The notes under the pieces: model-generated
What the model saw: only the letters and a program-made list of their open reading frames with translations
The model's database searches: none
Told to the model about the DNA's origin: nothing
Source: an uncultured Coriobacteriaceae bacterium
GTDB lineage: Bacteria; Actinomycetota; Coriobacteriia; Coriobacteriales; Atopobiaceae
Assembly: GCA_902786015.1 (NCBI GenBank)
Contig: CADAAU010000002.1
Coordinates: 229,009-293,008 of the forward strand
Reading direction: 5' to 3'
Length of the DNA: 64,000 bases
Shown: positions 18,625-27,649 of the stretch, piece after piece
Position numbering within the stretch: position 1 is the stretch's first letter
Layout of the letters: each line of letters begins with the position of its first letter
Translations under genes and position numbers: made by a program

Positions 18625-20331
18625 ATGCACTCGTTGCGAGTAAAAATCGCAGCAATAACCGCCTTGGCCATCGTGGCTAGCTTCGCGACCTTCTTTGGAC
18701 TGAGTCTTCTTACCATCGGAGGCAACGTTGAGCGGGAGTCTGTCGAAAAGATGCATTTGCTGAGCGAAAATGCGCGGCAATCGCTTGACGATAGCCTCGA
18801 CAGTATTGCGCAGTCGGTCGAGATGTCCGCACGGCTCGCCACCGATTCGCTTGACGGGGTGACTCTGGTGGAGTGTGGCTTCGACAAGGAGCCCCAAGAT
18901 CGTACCCCGGAGCAGGCTAAGCGTCTGGACGTCTATCTGCGCGATCGCAGCGCTCAGATTCGCAACTCGACTAGGAGCTTCGCAGACTACACCAAGGACG
19001 TTGTTTCGTTTGTGTATTGCGTCAGTCCCGATATAGGCGATCCAGATTTGGGGTTCTTCTATACGCGCATAGGAAAGGCCGGATTTGAGGAGCGGACGTC
19101 GCCGGATGCGCGGAAGCTCGATCCCGCCGATAAAGACCACAACGCATGGTATTTTACGCCCATAGAGCGAGGTGGTCCCTCATGGGTGGGACCCTATAAG
19201 TCCAGACCGCTTGATGACGCTCTTTTTGAGTCGTACTTTACTCCCATTTATAAGGCGGGTACGTTCATAGGCGTCCTCGGTATGGGTGTTCCGCTCGAGA
19301 CATTGATTTCCAAAATTCGCTCTATAGACGTCTACGAGACGGGTTTCGCATGTCTGCTGGATGCCCAAGGAAACATCCTCTATCATCCTTCGATGGAGGC
19401 AAATGCGACTACCGACTTCCTGACGCACGAAATCATGGATACCTTTGCCAATGAGCGGGATAGCGGAGACCGCCTGCTTCGATACCAAAAGAACGGTGAG
19501 TTGTGGCAGCTTTCGTTTTCCACGCTCAGCAACGGGATGCGGCTTGCTGTCTGCGCGCCGGTGGGAGAGATCACTGAATCGTGGCGCCATTTGTCCACGT
19601 CCATTGCTTTTGTGGCCGCACTCTTCTTGATGCTGTTCATTCCAGGTGCATTGATTGCCATGCGGGAGGTTAGCAAGCCGCTTCAGCGACTGAGCTTTGC
19701 GGCGCAGGAGCTCGCGGCGGGCGACTACGATGTGGAACTCGATTACGAAGGGCAAGATGAGGTGGGCGTGCTAACGGCGTCGTTTAAGCGCATGCGAGAT
19801 GATTTGCGTGCCTACATCAGCGACCTCAACAGCCGTGCCTATGTGGATGCCCTCACGCACGTAAAGAATCAAGGCTCCTTCGAACTGTACAGTGACCGTC
19901 TTAACGACGCTATTCGGGACATGGCATCCAACGATGAACCTCTGTTTGCGCTCGTGATGTTTGACTGCAACAAGCTCAAGGACATCAACGACCAATATGG
20001 ACACGAATGCGGAGATGTGTATTTGCAAACCGCTAGTCGGCTCATCTGCCAAATATACGCTCACAGTCCCGTGTTTCGCGTGGGCGGTGATGAGTTCGTG
20101 GTCTTACTCCAAGACCGGGATTACGAGAACCGCGAGCAGCTGCTTGCTGAGTTCGATTCGTCAAAGGACGAGGTTAATGCCCGAACGAGCAACCGTTGGC
20201 AACAAGTGGACATCGCCAAAGGCATGGCAACGTATCGTTGTGGAGAGGATTCTACGGTGGAAGAGGTGCTCCGCAGAGCCGATGTCCGCATGTACGAAGA
20301 CAAACGTCGGGGTTCGGGGACCGTACGCTGA
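18625..20331 (+). CDS. Diguanylate cyclase with Cache sensor (Cache-HAMP-GGDEF)
   Basis: A 568-residue membrane sensor enzyme. TM1 is at about 8-32. An extracellular dCache-like domain spans about 35-320 (it includes AWYFTPIERGGPSWVGPY and GTFIGVLGMGVPLETL). TM2 is at about 325-350, HAMP at about 350-405, and the GGDEF domain at about 410-560 with an intact RVGGDEF near residue 486. It should make c-di-GMP from two GTP in response to an external ligand. The ATG at 18625 follows AGGGG. It is cotranscribed with the lipoprotein gene upstream. Confidence 0.9.
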   Translation: MHSLRVKIAAITALAIVASFATFFGLSLLTIGGNVERESVEKMHLLSENARQSLDDSLDSIAQSVEMSARLATDSLDGVTLVECGFDKEPQDRTPEQAKRLDVYLRDRSAQIRNSTRSFADYTKDVVSFVYCVSPDIGDPDLGFFYTRIGKAGFEERTSPDARKLDPADKDHNAWYFTPIERGGPSWVGPYKSRPLDDALFESYFTPIYKAGTFIGVLGMGVPLETLISKIRSIDVYETGFACLLDAQGNILYHPSMEANATTDFLTHEIMDTFANERDSGDRLLRYQKNGELWQLSFSTLSNGMRLAVCAPVGEITESWRHLSTSIAFVAALFLMLFIPGALIAMREVSKPLQRLSFAAQELAAGDYDVELDYEGQDEVGVLTASFKRMRDDLRAYISDLNSRAYVDALTHVKNQGSFELYSDRLNDAIRDMASNDEPLFALVMFDCNKLKDINDQYGHECGDVYLQTASRLICQIYAHSPVFRVGGDEFVVLLQDRDYENREQLLAEFDSSKDEVNARTSNRWQQVDIAKGMATYRCGEDSTVEEVLRRADVRMYEDKRRGSGTVR

Positions 20332-20360
20332 GTCGTTCTGAGCACAGGCGCATAACCCTG

Positions 20361-20382
20361 CCCCCGCTCACATGCGGGGCCG
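20361..20382 (+). terminator. GC-rich hairpin after the cyclase gene
   Basis: GCCCCCGC and GCGGGGC flank a 6-nt loop. The hairpin lies 30 bp past the stop of the cyclase and before a TATATT-rich stretch that may promote the next gene. There is no T-run. Confidence 0.4.
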
Positions 20383-20463
20383 CTCGAGCCAGATGCCCTC
20401 GCCCTATTCCTCTGCATTTCGTATATTATGAACATATACTTGCAAGGCGAGCGGAAGACCATT

Positions 20464-21882
20464 ATGGAAAACAAATCTAAGCAGCGCCAGATCCGGGCCT
20501 TTTTAATAGTGAATGTGCTGATCGGGCTTAGCGCTATTCAATGTCTTGTTGATATGTGCTATGTGATTGGGCACATCTCGAACGCCGAGATTGCATACGC
20601 AGACGTCATCGTGACCGTGGCGACGTTGCTCGACACGTTGTTTCGAGTGCTTCTTGTCGCGAAGGCATTTGCCCTGTACAGAGGAAAGAAGGCAGATACC
20701 TTAGATGCCGTAAACATGTGCCAGAGTCTCGCCATCGCCGCAGCGGGCCTGTGCATTATCGATTGGGTCGTGGATGCGCTTGCCGACAACTACATAGACG
20801 GGGCGAGTCTTGCTACGACGGTGGTTACGGTCATCGTGATTGCTGCTTACTATCGCGTTGTGAATGGTTTGAGTCACAGTACGTTTTGGGATGGGATTCG
20901 TGTGAATCCTCGGCTGGAGCCGTACCTATCGGTTGGCGAGGTCGCTACGGAGCTGGCCCTCGACGAGGAATCGGGCCGGTTGCGTCCGCTGAAGCCGGGC
21001 GAGGAAGCGACCGTGATGGTGCTTACGACCGACGAGTATCTTGACCAGGCCCCCGCATACATAATCCAGCAGATTCTGCACTCGCTGAACGACGTGCGCA
21101 GGAGCTCGTGTATCCAGCTTGGCGATATCGTGTTTGGCAACGTGTTCATACCGGAGGAAGTCCAACGAGCGGCAGGCTTCGAGGCCGACGACGACCTTGG
21201 CTTTTCATATCAGTTCCTCAATGGGAGGTTAACGCTCGTGATGCCAGAAGAGGGGCTTGAGCGAGTCTTCTTGGCCCAGTCGCTTGTGGACCAGTATCTA
21301 GACAAGAGCACTGGAATTTCGTTCATTCCCGAGATGATCGTAATGTTGGTGGTGCGCATCTCCAATTGGATTCGCGAGTACGAAAGCAGGCTGGCAAAGC
21401 TTGAGGAGCACCTCAATGACGACCTATACGAGATGCCCAAGGGATTCTCGGAGTTCATCGGCAATGCTCGTCGCGAATTGGGTGCCATACAGGCATTTTG
21501 TCGCCAGACGGGAGACATGCTGGAAGACCTCACGCAGGTTGCTCACGCTGGCGGAAACGAGCGGGCAGCACGTCAGTGTGCCACCATATCGCGTCAAATC
21601 GCACGGCTTGCTTTGGATGCCGAAGATGTGCGCGACTTTGCGGGCGAGATTCGCGCGGGATATCAGGAACGCATAGAAGTGCAGCAGAACAACGTGATGT
21701 CGATGCTTACGATCGTAGAGACGGTCTTTACGCCACTCGCGCTCGTTACTGGTTGGTATGGCATGAACTTCGTGAACATGCCAGAACTCCGACATCCGGA
21801 CGCTTACTTCATCGTCGCGGCAATTCTTATCTTCTTCATTGCCGCCGAGTTCTCCTTCTTTAAGCGTCGCAGATGGTTCTAA
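20464..21882 (+). CDS. CorA-like transporter with an extra N-terminal membrane domain
   Basis: A 472-residue protein. The C-terminal part is CorA: a helical region (about 270-400), two terminal membrane helices and the YGMNF signature at about residue 431, ending in a basic FKRRRWF. CorA proteins form pentameric Mg2+ (or other divalent) channels. Unusually, the first 140 residues add four predicted membrane helices (for example FLIVNVLIGLSAIQCLVDM and AIAAAGLCIIDWVVDAL). An even number of helices keeps the CorA soluble domain in the cytoplasm. The ATG at 20464 is weakly preceded by GCGGAAGA. Confidence 0.8.
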   Translation: MENKSKQRQIRAFLIVNVLIGLSAIQCLVDMCYVIGHISNAEIAYADVIVTVATLLDTLFRVLLVAKAFALYRGKKADTLDAVNMCQSLAIAAAGLCIIDWVVDALADNYIDGASLATTVVTVIVIAAYYRVVNGLSHSTFWDGIRVNPRLEPYLSVGEVATELALDEESGRLRPLKPGEEATVMVLTTDEYLDQAPAYIIQQILHSLNDVRRSSCIQLGDIVFGNVFIPEEVQRAAGFEADDDLGFSYQFLNGRLTLVMPEEGLERVFLAQSLVDQYLDKSTGISFIPEMIVMLVVRISNWIREYESRLAKLEEHLNDDLYEMPKGFSEFIGNARRELGAIQAFCRQTGDMLEDLTQVAHAGGNERAARQCATISRQIARLALDAEDVRDFAGEIRAGYQERIEVQQNNVMSMLTIVETVFTPLALVTGWYGMNFVNMPELRHPDAYFIVAAILIFFIAAEFSFFKRRRWF

Positions 21883-21992
21883 CCGATTGGATGGATAGCA
21901 AAGACGATCCGATATGCGTTTTGCCGCTCGCTCTCTTTGTCATCCGTATTGTGCTATAGTTCTTCCATTACATGACGGAGGAAGGCCAAATC

Positions 21993-22589
21993 ATGGAGTT
22001 CGTGGACGTAGACAACAGACATGAAGTTGCCAGTCGTATCCGCTCGTTGCGCGAGGACAATGACTTTAGCATCGAGGAGATGGCCCAGGCCACGGGACGT
22101 TCTGCCGAAGAATACGCCGCCCGCGAGTCCGGCAAGATGGATCTTACCTTTACGTTTGTGTACAAGTGTGCACTCAAGCTCGGGGTGGACGTCGTGGAAC
22201 TTCTTACGGGCGAGAGCCCGCGCCTTCGCCACTACGAGGTGGTCCGTGCCGGAGAAGGCCTTCCGCTCGAGCGTCATACTGACTTTCATTACCTACACAA
22301 AGCCCCGCACTTCCGCAATCGTCTGGGCGAGACGTTCCTCGTGGATGTTCCGTTCCAGCAAGAGAGCCAGCATGAGCCCATCCACCTCTCGTACCACGAG
22401 GGACAAGAGATGGATTTCGTGCTCAAGGGTCGCCTTCGCTTCCGCTTTGAGGATCACTTCGAGGAGGCTGGTCCTGGCGACACACTGTTCTACGATTCTG
22501 GACGCGGGCATGGCATGATTGCCATCGGTGGCGAGGATGCTCAGATTTTGGCTGTTGTTTTTAGGCCGCAGGGAAACGAGATTATCTAG
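21993..22589 (+). CDS. XRE-family regulator with C-terminal cupin
   Basis: A 198-residue regulator. A helix-turn-helix of the XRE type spans about 8-65 (VASRIRSLREDNDFSIEEMA), followed by a cupin domain (about 100-195, with HEPIHLSYHEGQEMDFVLKG and GDTLFYDSGRGHGM). Such proteins sense small molecules. The ATG at 21993 has GGAGGAAGG seven bases upstream. The next gene, an acyl-CoA synthetase in the same direction, is the likely target and the usual neighbour of this family. Confidence 0.88.
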   Translation: MEFVDVDNRHEVASRIRSLREDNDFSIEEMAQATGRSAEEYAARESGKMDLTFTFVYKCALKLGVDVVELLTGESPRLRHYEVVRAGEGLPLERHTDFHYLHKAPHFRNRLGETFLVDVPFQQESQHEPIHLSYHEGQEMDFVLKGRLRFRFEDHFEEAGPGDTLFYDSGRGHGMIAIGGEDAQILAVVFRPQGNEII

Positions 22590-22670
22590 GCATCGTCCCC
22601 TTCTTGGGACGGTGCCGTTAAGCAAAGAACACCACGCCGCAGGTGGCGTGCGTCGCGGCCGGCTGGCCGC
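22589..22670 (+). promoter_or_regulatory. Three consecutive stem-loops before the acyl-CoA synthetase
   Basis: The hairpins are GGCATCGTCCC/GGGACGGTGCC (22589-22616), CACGCC/GGCGTG (22633-22650) and GCGGCC/GGCCGC (22655-22670), the last followed by a T/G-rich run. They could terminate the regulator gene or attenuate the synthetase gene. Confidence 0.4.
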
Positions 22671-22723
22671 GTCTGCTGTTTGTTGTTACTTGATGATAAT
22701 CTCTGTGTAAAGGAAACCTAATC

Positions 22724-24517
22724 ATGCGATATTTGAACGAGAACTACCTGTCCGAAAGCCGCGATCGCACGGGCCAAGTTGTGCATCTGTCCCTGCATTA
22801 TCCCAAGACCTTCAACTGGGCATACGACGTGGTGGACAACATTGCCGAGGCAGAGCCCGATCGACCGGCGATGCTCTGGCTCAATCCGGAGGGGGAGGAG
22901 CACCGGTTCTCGTTTGGCGAGATGAAGTTCTGGTCTGACAAATGCGCGAACTTCCTCGTGTCTCAAGGCATACGAAAAGGCGATGCGGTGCTCGTCATAC
23001 TTCGTCGTCATTACCAGTTTTGGATCGTCGCGCTCGCGCTGCACAAGATTGGGGCCCTGCTTGTGCCGGCGACGTTCATGTTGCGTGAGCATGACCTTGA
23101 GTACCGTCTTTCCTCTGCGGGAATCAAGGCTGTCGTCTGCACCGATGCGGGAACGATTGCCGATGTGGTGGACGCCGTGGCTCCCAACTGCCCCGAACTC
23201 GAGAAAAAGATTATCGTTGCGGCCGGAGGTGCCGGCCTTGCGGTGGACCAGCCCGGCTTTGACCCACAGGTTCACCGTGCTCTGAGCGGACCCGAACACA
23301 TATGCGAGCTCGTGAGCGACCGCGAAGGCTGGGTCGACTTCAACTCGGGGGTGCGGGCGGCGAGCGACTTTTGGGGACGTATTTCCACAACGGTCGACGA
23401 GCCCATGATCATGTACTTCTCGAGTGGAACGTCGGGCAACCCAAAGATGGTGCTCCACAACTATACTTACGCGCTTGCGCATACGATTACCGCTAAACTC
23501 TGGCACAACGTTCTGGGTGACGGCGGCCTGCACTTTACCATTGCCGATACCGGTTGGGGCAAAGCCGTATGGGGCAAGTTCTATGGCGCTTGGACCATGG
23601 AGTCGCGGATTCTGGTGTATGACTTCGACCGATTCCATGCCAACGACATCCTAAGGCTCATTGACGATCATGGCGTCACCACGCTGTGCTGCCCTCCGAC
23701 GATGTATCGACTCATGATGCGCGACATGATGCACCCCGAGACGCCTATGCCCAAGCTCACGTCCCTCGTGTATTGCACGACGGCAGGCGAGGCGCTCAAT
23801 CCCGATTTGTATGACTATTGGAAACAGCGCACGGGACTGACGATTTACGAGGGCTTTGGACAGACGGAGACGCCGCTTACCATTGCGAACCTCAATGGGT
23901 CTCATCCCAAACCTGGCTCCATGGGTCGCATCGTCCCGCTGTACGACGTGAGGATTCTGCGCGAGGACGGCACTGAGTGCGAAGACGGCGAGACGGGCGA
24001 GATTTGCATTCGCTACGACGAAGACAACCCACCCGAGGGCATCATGATGGAGTACTATCGCGATGCCGAGAAGACCGCAGAGGCGATTCATGACGGCTGG
24101 TATCACACGGGAGACACTGCCTGGCGCGACGAGGATGACTGCCTGTGGTACGTTGGCCGCAACGACGACGTTATAAAGAGCTCGGGATACCGTATTGGGC
24201 CGTTCGAAATCGAGAGCGTCCTGCTACAGCATGATGCCGTGCGGGAATGCGCCGTCACGGGCGTGCCCGATCCGGTGCGCGGGAAAGCTGTGAAGGCTAC
24301 CATCGTGCTCCACTCCGCATACGAGGCGTCTCCCGAGCTTACGCGTGAGCTGCAGAATTTTGTCAAACGCGAAACGGCGCCGTATAAGTACCCGCGAATC
24401 ATTGACTACGTGGACGAGCTGCCAAAGACGGTCAACGGCAAGATTCGTCGCGCGGCCATTCGCAAGGCAGACGAAGAGTCGAAGACGATTCACGACAAAC
24501 GAGACGGCCTCATCTAG
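22724..24517 (+). CDS. AMP-forming acyl-CoA synthetase (ACSM/acetyl-CoA synthetase type)
   Basis: A 597-residue adenylate-forming ligase that joins a carboxylate to CoA using ATP. Visible motifs are A3 MYFSSGTSGNPKMV (near 230), A5 YEGFGQTET, A7 YHTGD, A8 GRNDDVIKSSGYRIGPFEIE and the catalytic Lys of A10 in PKTVNGKIRR. The form of A8 and the length fit medium-chain or propionate/acetate-type enzymes; the substrate is not fixed. An AAAGGAAA sequence precedes the ATG. It follows the XRE-cupin gene (gap 134 bp with stem-loops). Confidence 0.88.
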   Translation: MRYLNENYLSESRDRTGQVVHLSLHYPKTFNWAYDVVDNIAEAEPDRPAMLWLNPEGEEHRFSFGEMKFWSDKCANFLVSQGIRKGDAVLVILRRHYQFWIVALALHKIGALLVPATFMLREHDLEYRLSSAGIKAVVCTDAGTIADVVDAVAPNCPELEKKIIVAAGGAGLAVDQPGFDPQVHRALSGPEHICELVSDREGWVDFNSGVRAASDFWGRISTTVDEPMIMYFSSGTSGNPKMVLHNYTYALAHTITAKLWHNVLGDGGLHFTIADTGWGKAVWGKFYGAWTMESRILVYDFDRFHANDILRLIDDHGVTTLCCPPTMYRLMMRDMMHPETPMPKLTSLVYCTTAGEALNPDLYDYWKQRTGLTIYEGFGQTETPLTIANLNGSHPKPGSMGRIVPLYDVRILREDGTECEDGETGEICIRYDEDNPPEGIMMEYYRDAEKTAEAIHDGWYHTGDTAWRDEDDCLWYVGRNDDVIKSSGYRIGPFEIESVLLQHDAVRECAVTGVPDPVRGKAVKATIVLHSAYEASPELTRELQNFVKRETAPYKYPRIIDYVDELPKTVNGKIRRAAIRKADEESKTIHDKRDGLI

Positions 24518-24584
24518 CAAATGTGTGCGTAATAACGACAGCGGTGTGTCCATGTCCGTCCACAACGAAGTGCCAGATCCTTCA

Positions 24585-24748
24585 GGTGCCATGGACAAGC
24601 GCCGTGCTCGAACAGTCCTCGCTCCCGGGAGGGGCTCGGGGTATGTCCCCGTGCTCAGACAGTCCTCGGCTTCGCCTGCGGAACTGCGCGCGGGGACAAA
24701 CCCCGAGCCCCGCTCGCTGCGGAACCGCGCGGCTGCTTTCCATGGCGC
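24585..24748. repeat. Family C nested palindrome (copy C1)
   Basis: An outer unit (GGTGCCATGG with GTGCTCGAACAGTCCT at 24604-24619, closing with TGCGGAACCGCGCGG at 24718-24732 and CCATGGC) encloses a second inverted pair. That pair is GGGGCTCGGGGTATGTCCCC (24631-24650) and its complement (24692-24711, one mismatch). Inside it sits a second copy of the family unit (GTGCTCAGACAGTCCT at 24651 and TGCGGAACTGCGCG at 24677). The structure is repeat within repeat. It fills the gap between the synthetase and the minus-strand gene. Confidence 0.85.
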
Positions 24749-24804
24749 TTCTTTGGAGGCGAGCCGTTGTTCCTGCGTGCGATACGAGAAGGACTTTTGG
24801 GTAG

Positions 24805-25323
24805 TTAGCCGAGTCGGTTCTCGACGAACGCGATGCCGGTTTCGTTGAGGCAGAAGGTCTTGCGCGACCGTTGTCCCTCACCAAGCCGTCCGAGTTCGGC
24901 GACCATGGGTTCTGCTGCCTTCACGGCGTTGGTGAGGACGATGGATATCGAGCTTATCTTGACGTCGATGGACTTGAGTAGCTTGTTGGTCTCGGAGGCC
25001 TTCCACGAGTCGCGGCCTTCGTACTTCTCGATCCAGTAGCCGGCGACAACTGCCTTCTGCGCGCCAGTCTTTGGTGCAACCGCGTCATACAGTTCGGAGA
25101 AGGACGAGATGGGTTCCGGTTCGACGGCACCCTCGCTTATAGGCTTGTGGGCAAGGGCGTCGATTTGTGAACTGGTTTCGTTCGTGTCGGCTTGCGATAC
25201 TGTCTCTTGCGCGGTATAGTCGACAAGCCAAGCGGCAACACGTCTCTTTTCTGATTTAGAGAGGTCGGCGACAGCATCGGCGATGGCTTGCATGGCAACA
25301 AATTCTGGCAGAATGTTGGACAT
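24805..25323 (-). CDS. Hypothetical protein, possible winged-helix fold
   Basis: A 172-residue soluble protein not recognised as a named family. The first 35 residues are helical (FVAMQAIADAVADLSKSEKRRV). A Ser/Thr/Glu-rich linker follows, then a domain of about 95 residues (FSELYDAVAPKTGAQKAVV to IAFVENRLG) with alternating helices and a basic RSRKTF strand near the end, as in winged-helix folds. The start follows GGAGATTACCT. A TATAAT box lies upstream at complement 25356-25361. The gene is isolated; its function is unknown. Confidence 0.6.
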   Translation of the reverse strand: MSNILPEFVAMQAIADAVADLSKSEKRRVAAWLVDYTAQETVSQADTNETSSQIDALAHKPISEGAVEPEPISSFSELYDAVAPKTGAQKAVVAGYWIEKYEGRDSWKASETNKLLKSIDVKISSISIVLTNAVKAAEPMVAELGRLGEGQRSRKTFCLNETGIAFVENRLG

Positions 25324-25607
25324 AGGTAATCTCCGCTCGCTATAGGAATAAAACCATTATAAATAATATCAAAGCAGTTTATATTTAAGCAAACAGATTA
25401 ATCAATGTAAACATATACTGGATGTAAACAAAGAGAAGTGAGAGACGCATATTCTCAAGCCTCCCTTGATGTCTTGTGCGGGTTTGACGGGCGTTTTGTC
25501 GGCGGTGGCCATTCAACGATACAATCGTGCGACATGGGATGTACCGCCGTCGCTTCGACGGCTCGACCAAATGAAGCCTGCATGTTCCCATCGGGGGGAG
25601 ACGAGTG
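25324..25607. other. Divergent intergenic region with an AT-rich block
   Basis: About 100 bp (25340-25440) is far more AT-rich than the surroundings. It carries a minus-strand TATAAT (25356-25361) for the hypothetical gene. The right part holds a likely promoter for the DUF4012 gene. No small gene or RNA is evident. Confidence 0.5.
25496..25525 (+). promoter_or_regulatory. Likely promoter of the DUF4012 gene
   Basis: TTGTCG (25496-25501) and TACAAT (25520-25525) are separated by 18 bp, about 80 bp before the ATG. Confidence 0.45.
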
Positions 25608-27482
25608 ATGAAGCATAGCAGTAATGCCTCGCAAACAAACAACACAACACACGGAAGTCGTCACTATGCGAATCAGGAGGAGTTTCCGCGGCGTCGTAGA
25701 TGGCCTCGGGTGGTTTTGGGAATCTTGGCCGCCGTTCTTGTTGCGATGGCGGTGGTCGGTGTACTCGTGTTCATTTCTGCACGCGGTGTCGTAAATCGAG
25801 CGCATGATGCTTTGACGCAGGCCAATACCTTGGAGCACAGCATGCTCGATGGCAACGCCGACGAGATGCGCAACACGGCGGATCAGCTGAGGGGGAGTGT
25901 GAAGGACATTCGCGATGAGGTCCACAGTCCGCTCTGGACGGCTGCGACGCTCATTCCGTTTGTTGGCCACGATTTGTATAACGCTCAGGTCGTGACCGAT
26001 AGCGCATACGACCTCACCGAAAACGCTCTGGTTCCCTTTACGGAAGGCGTGGCGGGCATCCCGCTCGCAGACCTCGTTCAGGAGCATTCCGTCAATACGG
26101 GCATGCTGGCATCCATGCGCGATGCAGTAGTGTCGGTCGCTCCCGTCGTCGTGCGCAACGCGGATCAGATCAATGCGCTCACGCCGGGGGTCATAGGACG
26201 CGTGAACACGCTCGTCGACGAACTCAAGGCTCCCATGGAGGCCGCGAAGGTCGTGCTGGGCGATGCCGATCGCACGTTCACGTTCTTGCTCAATTCACTG
26301 GGCGATGGGGGACAGACGCGTACGTATATCATTCTCGCTCAGACGAATGCGGAGATTCGCGCGGGCGGGGGCTTTCCAGGGTCTGTTGGCCTCATGCGCG
26401 TCACCGATGGCAACGCCACGCTTGAGGATTTCCATTCCGTGAGCGATGTGCAGGGTCTCGCGCACGATCACGGCTTTAGGGCAGCAGTCGGTCAAGATGA
26501 GCTTGCGGCGTTTGAAGACCCCTTTGCTACCGATGCTGCGGCATGCACCTACACGCCAGACTTCACACGAACCGGACAGGTTGCTCGGGAATTCTGGGAG
26601 AATGCCTATGGTGCTCCCATTGACGGCGCGCTTGCCATGGATCCCGTATTCCTACAGCGCATGCTGGAGCTGACCGGTGGCGTCACGGCTCCGGATGGAA
26701 CGGTCGTAGACGGGAGCAACGCTGCTGAGGAACTCATGAGTGGGGTGTATTGGCGCTATGGCTACGACGAGGATGGCGGTGCGCTCGAAGACCAGTTCTT
26801 CAACAGCGTTGCACACGAATCGTTCTCGCGCCTGCTCGACGCGATGGGTGACTTCAAGCTGGACACCTTCTCCAAGCTTTGGCGCGCGATAGAGTTGTCT
26901 GGTAAGGACCATCGCTTTGGGGTATGGATGACAGATGGGACGAACGAACAGTTCATACGTGACCTCGGCCTCGATGGTGCGCTCGTGCACGACCAGGCGC
27001 ATCCCGAGCTTGGTGTTTACGCCAACGACAACACCTGGGCAAAGCTTTGCTGGTATTTGGATATTTGGGCGGACGTGGCCGGCGGTACACGCAACGCCGA
27101 CGGCAGCACGACCTATGACGTCACCGCGCACTTCAAGAACACCATCAGCGAGAATGATGCCACCAGCGCACCCGACTACATCACCGGTTACAATCCGTGG
27201 AAGCGCAGTAAGGGTGACCTTTTGGAGACCATTTACATCATGGCTCCGGACGGTGCGACCATAAGCGATTACGAGGTGCACCAAGACACGCCCATTCCTG
27301 CCGACAAGGTCATTCCCGAGATCGAATACAACAAGCAGTGTACGCTTTATGGATGCGACACGCGGGTTTCTCACATCAACATTGAGCCGGGCGGCGACAC
27401 AACGGCGACCTTCAAGCTCACCATTCCCGCTGGCGTTGACGCCAAACCCACCGTGCGCACTTCTCCGCTCTGTCACGAATAA
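25608..27482 (+). CDS. DUF4012 membrane-anchored extracellular protein
   Basis: A 624-residue protein. A basic cytoplasmic tail (EFPRRRRWPR) is followed by one membrane helix (about 36-58), then a helical segment (about 60-200) and the DUF4012 core. The core is recognised from TYIILAQTNAEIRAGGGFPGSVG (the family's QNxAE-RxxGG-FxGS signature), GALAMDPVFLQRMLELTGGV and the C-terminal TYDVTAHFKNT beta region. It acts outside the membrane, possibly in envelope or exopolysaccharide metabolism in actinobacteria; no biochemical role is assured. The ATG at 25608 has GGGGGGAG seven bases upstream. Confidence 0.85.
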   Translation: MKHSSNASQTNNTTHGSRHYANQEEFPRRRRWPRVVLGILAAVLVAMAVVGVLVFISARGVVNRAHDALTQANTLEHSMLDGNADEMRNTADQLRGSVKDIRDEVHSPLWTAATLIPFVGHDLYNAQVVTDSAYDLTENALVPFTEGVAGIPLADLVQEHSVNTGMLASMRDAVVSVAPVVVRNADQINALTPGVIGRVNTLVDELKAPMEAAKVVLGDADRTFTFLLNSLGDGGQTRTYIILAQTNAEIRAGGGFPGSVGLMRVTDGNATLEDFHSVSDVQGLAHDHGFRAAVGQDELAAFEDPFATDAAACTYTPDFTRTGQVAREFWENAYGAPIDGALAMDPVFLQRMLELTGGVTAPDGTVVDGSNAAEELMSGVYWRYGYDEDGGALEDQFFNSVAHESFSRLLDAMGDFKLDTFSKLWRAIELSGKDHRFGVWMTDGTNEQFIRDLGLDGALVHDQAHPELGVYANDNTWAKLCWYLDIWADVAGGTRNADGSTTYDVTAHFKNTISENDATSAPDYITGYNPWKRSKGDLLETIYIMAPDGATISDYEVHQDTPIPADKVIPEIEYNKQCTLYGCDTRVSHINIEPGGDTTATFKLTIPAGVDAKPTVRTSPLCHE

Positions 27483-27494
27483 CGGTCCTTGCGT

Positions 27495-27557
27495 GGAACA
27501 AAACTCCCCGGGAACTTCTGTGCCATGTGGAACAGAGTTCCCGGGGAGTTTTGTTCC
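27495..27557. terminator. Long hairpin (family D), convergent terminator
   Basis: The arms GGAACAAAACTCCCCGGGAA and TTCCCGGGGAGTTTTGTTCC are perfect over 20 bp; pairing continues imperfectly to the loop. It sits between convergent genes, and the T-rich arm suits termination in both directions. Half of the same sequence recurs at 59999-60027. Confidence 0.75.
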
Positions 27558-27566
27558 GCAAGAGAA

Positions 27567-27594
27567 GCCCGGGGTGTTGTGTGACACCCCGGGC
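27567..27594. terminator. Second hairpin between DUF4012 gene and PTS gene
   Basis: GCCCGGGGTGT (27567-27577) and ACACCCCGGGC (27584-27594) form an 11-bp perfect stem with a 6-nt loop. It is in tandem with the family D hairpin in the convergent gap. Confidence 0.6.
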
Positions 27595-27649
27595 GGCGCG
27601 TCCCACAAAAGGAAGGGAAGTAAGGAATGCGGGAGCGTCTCTATGTGGG

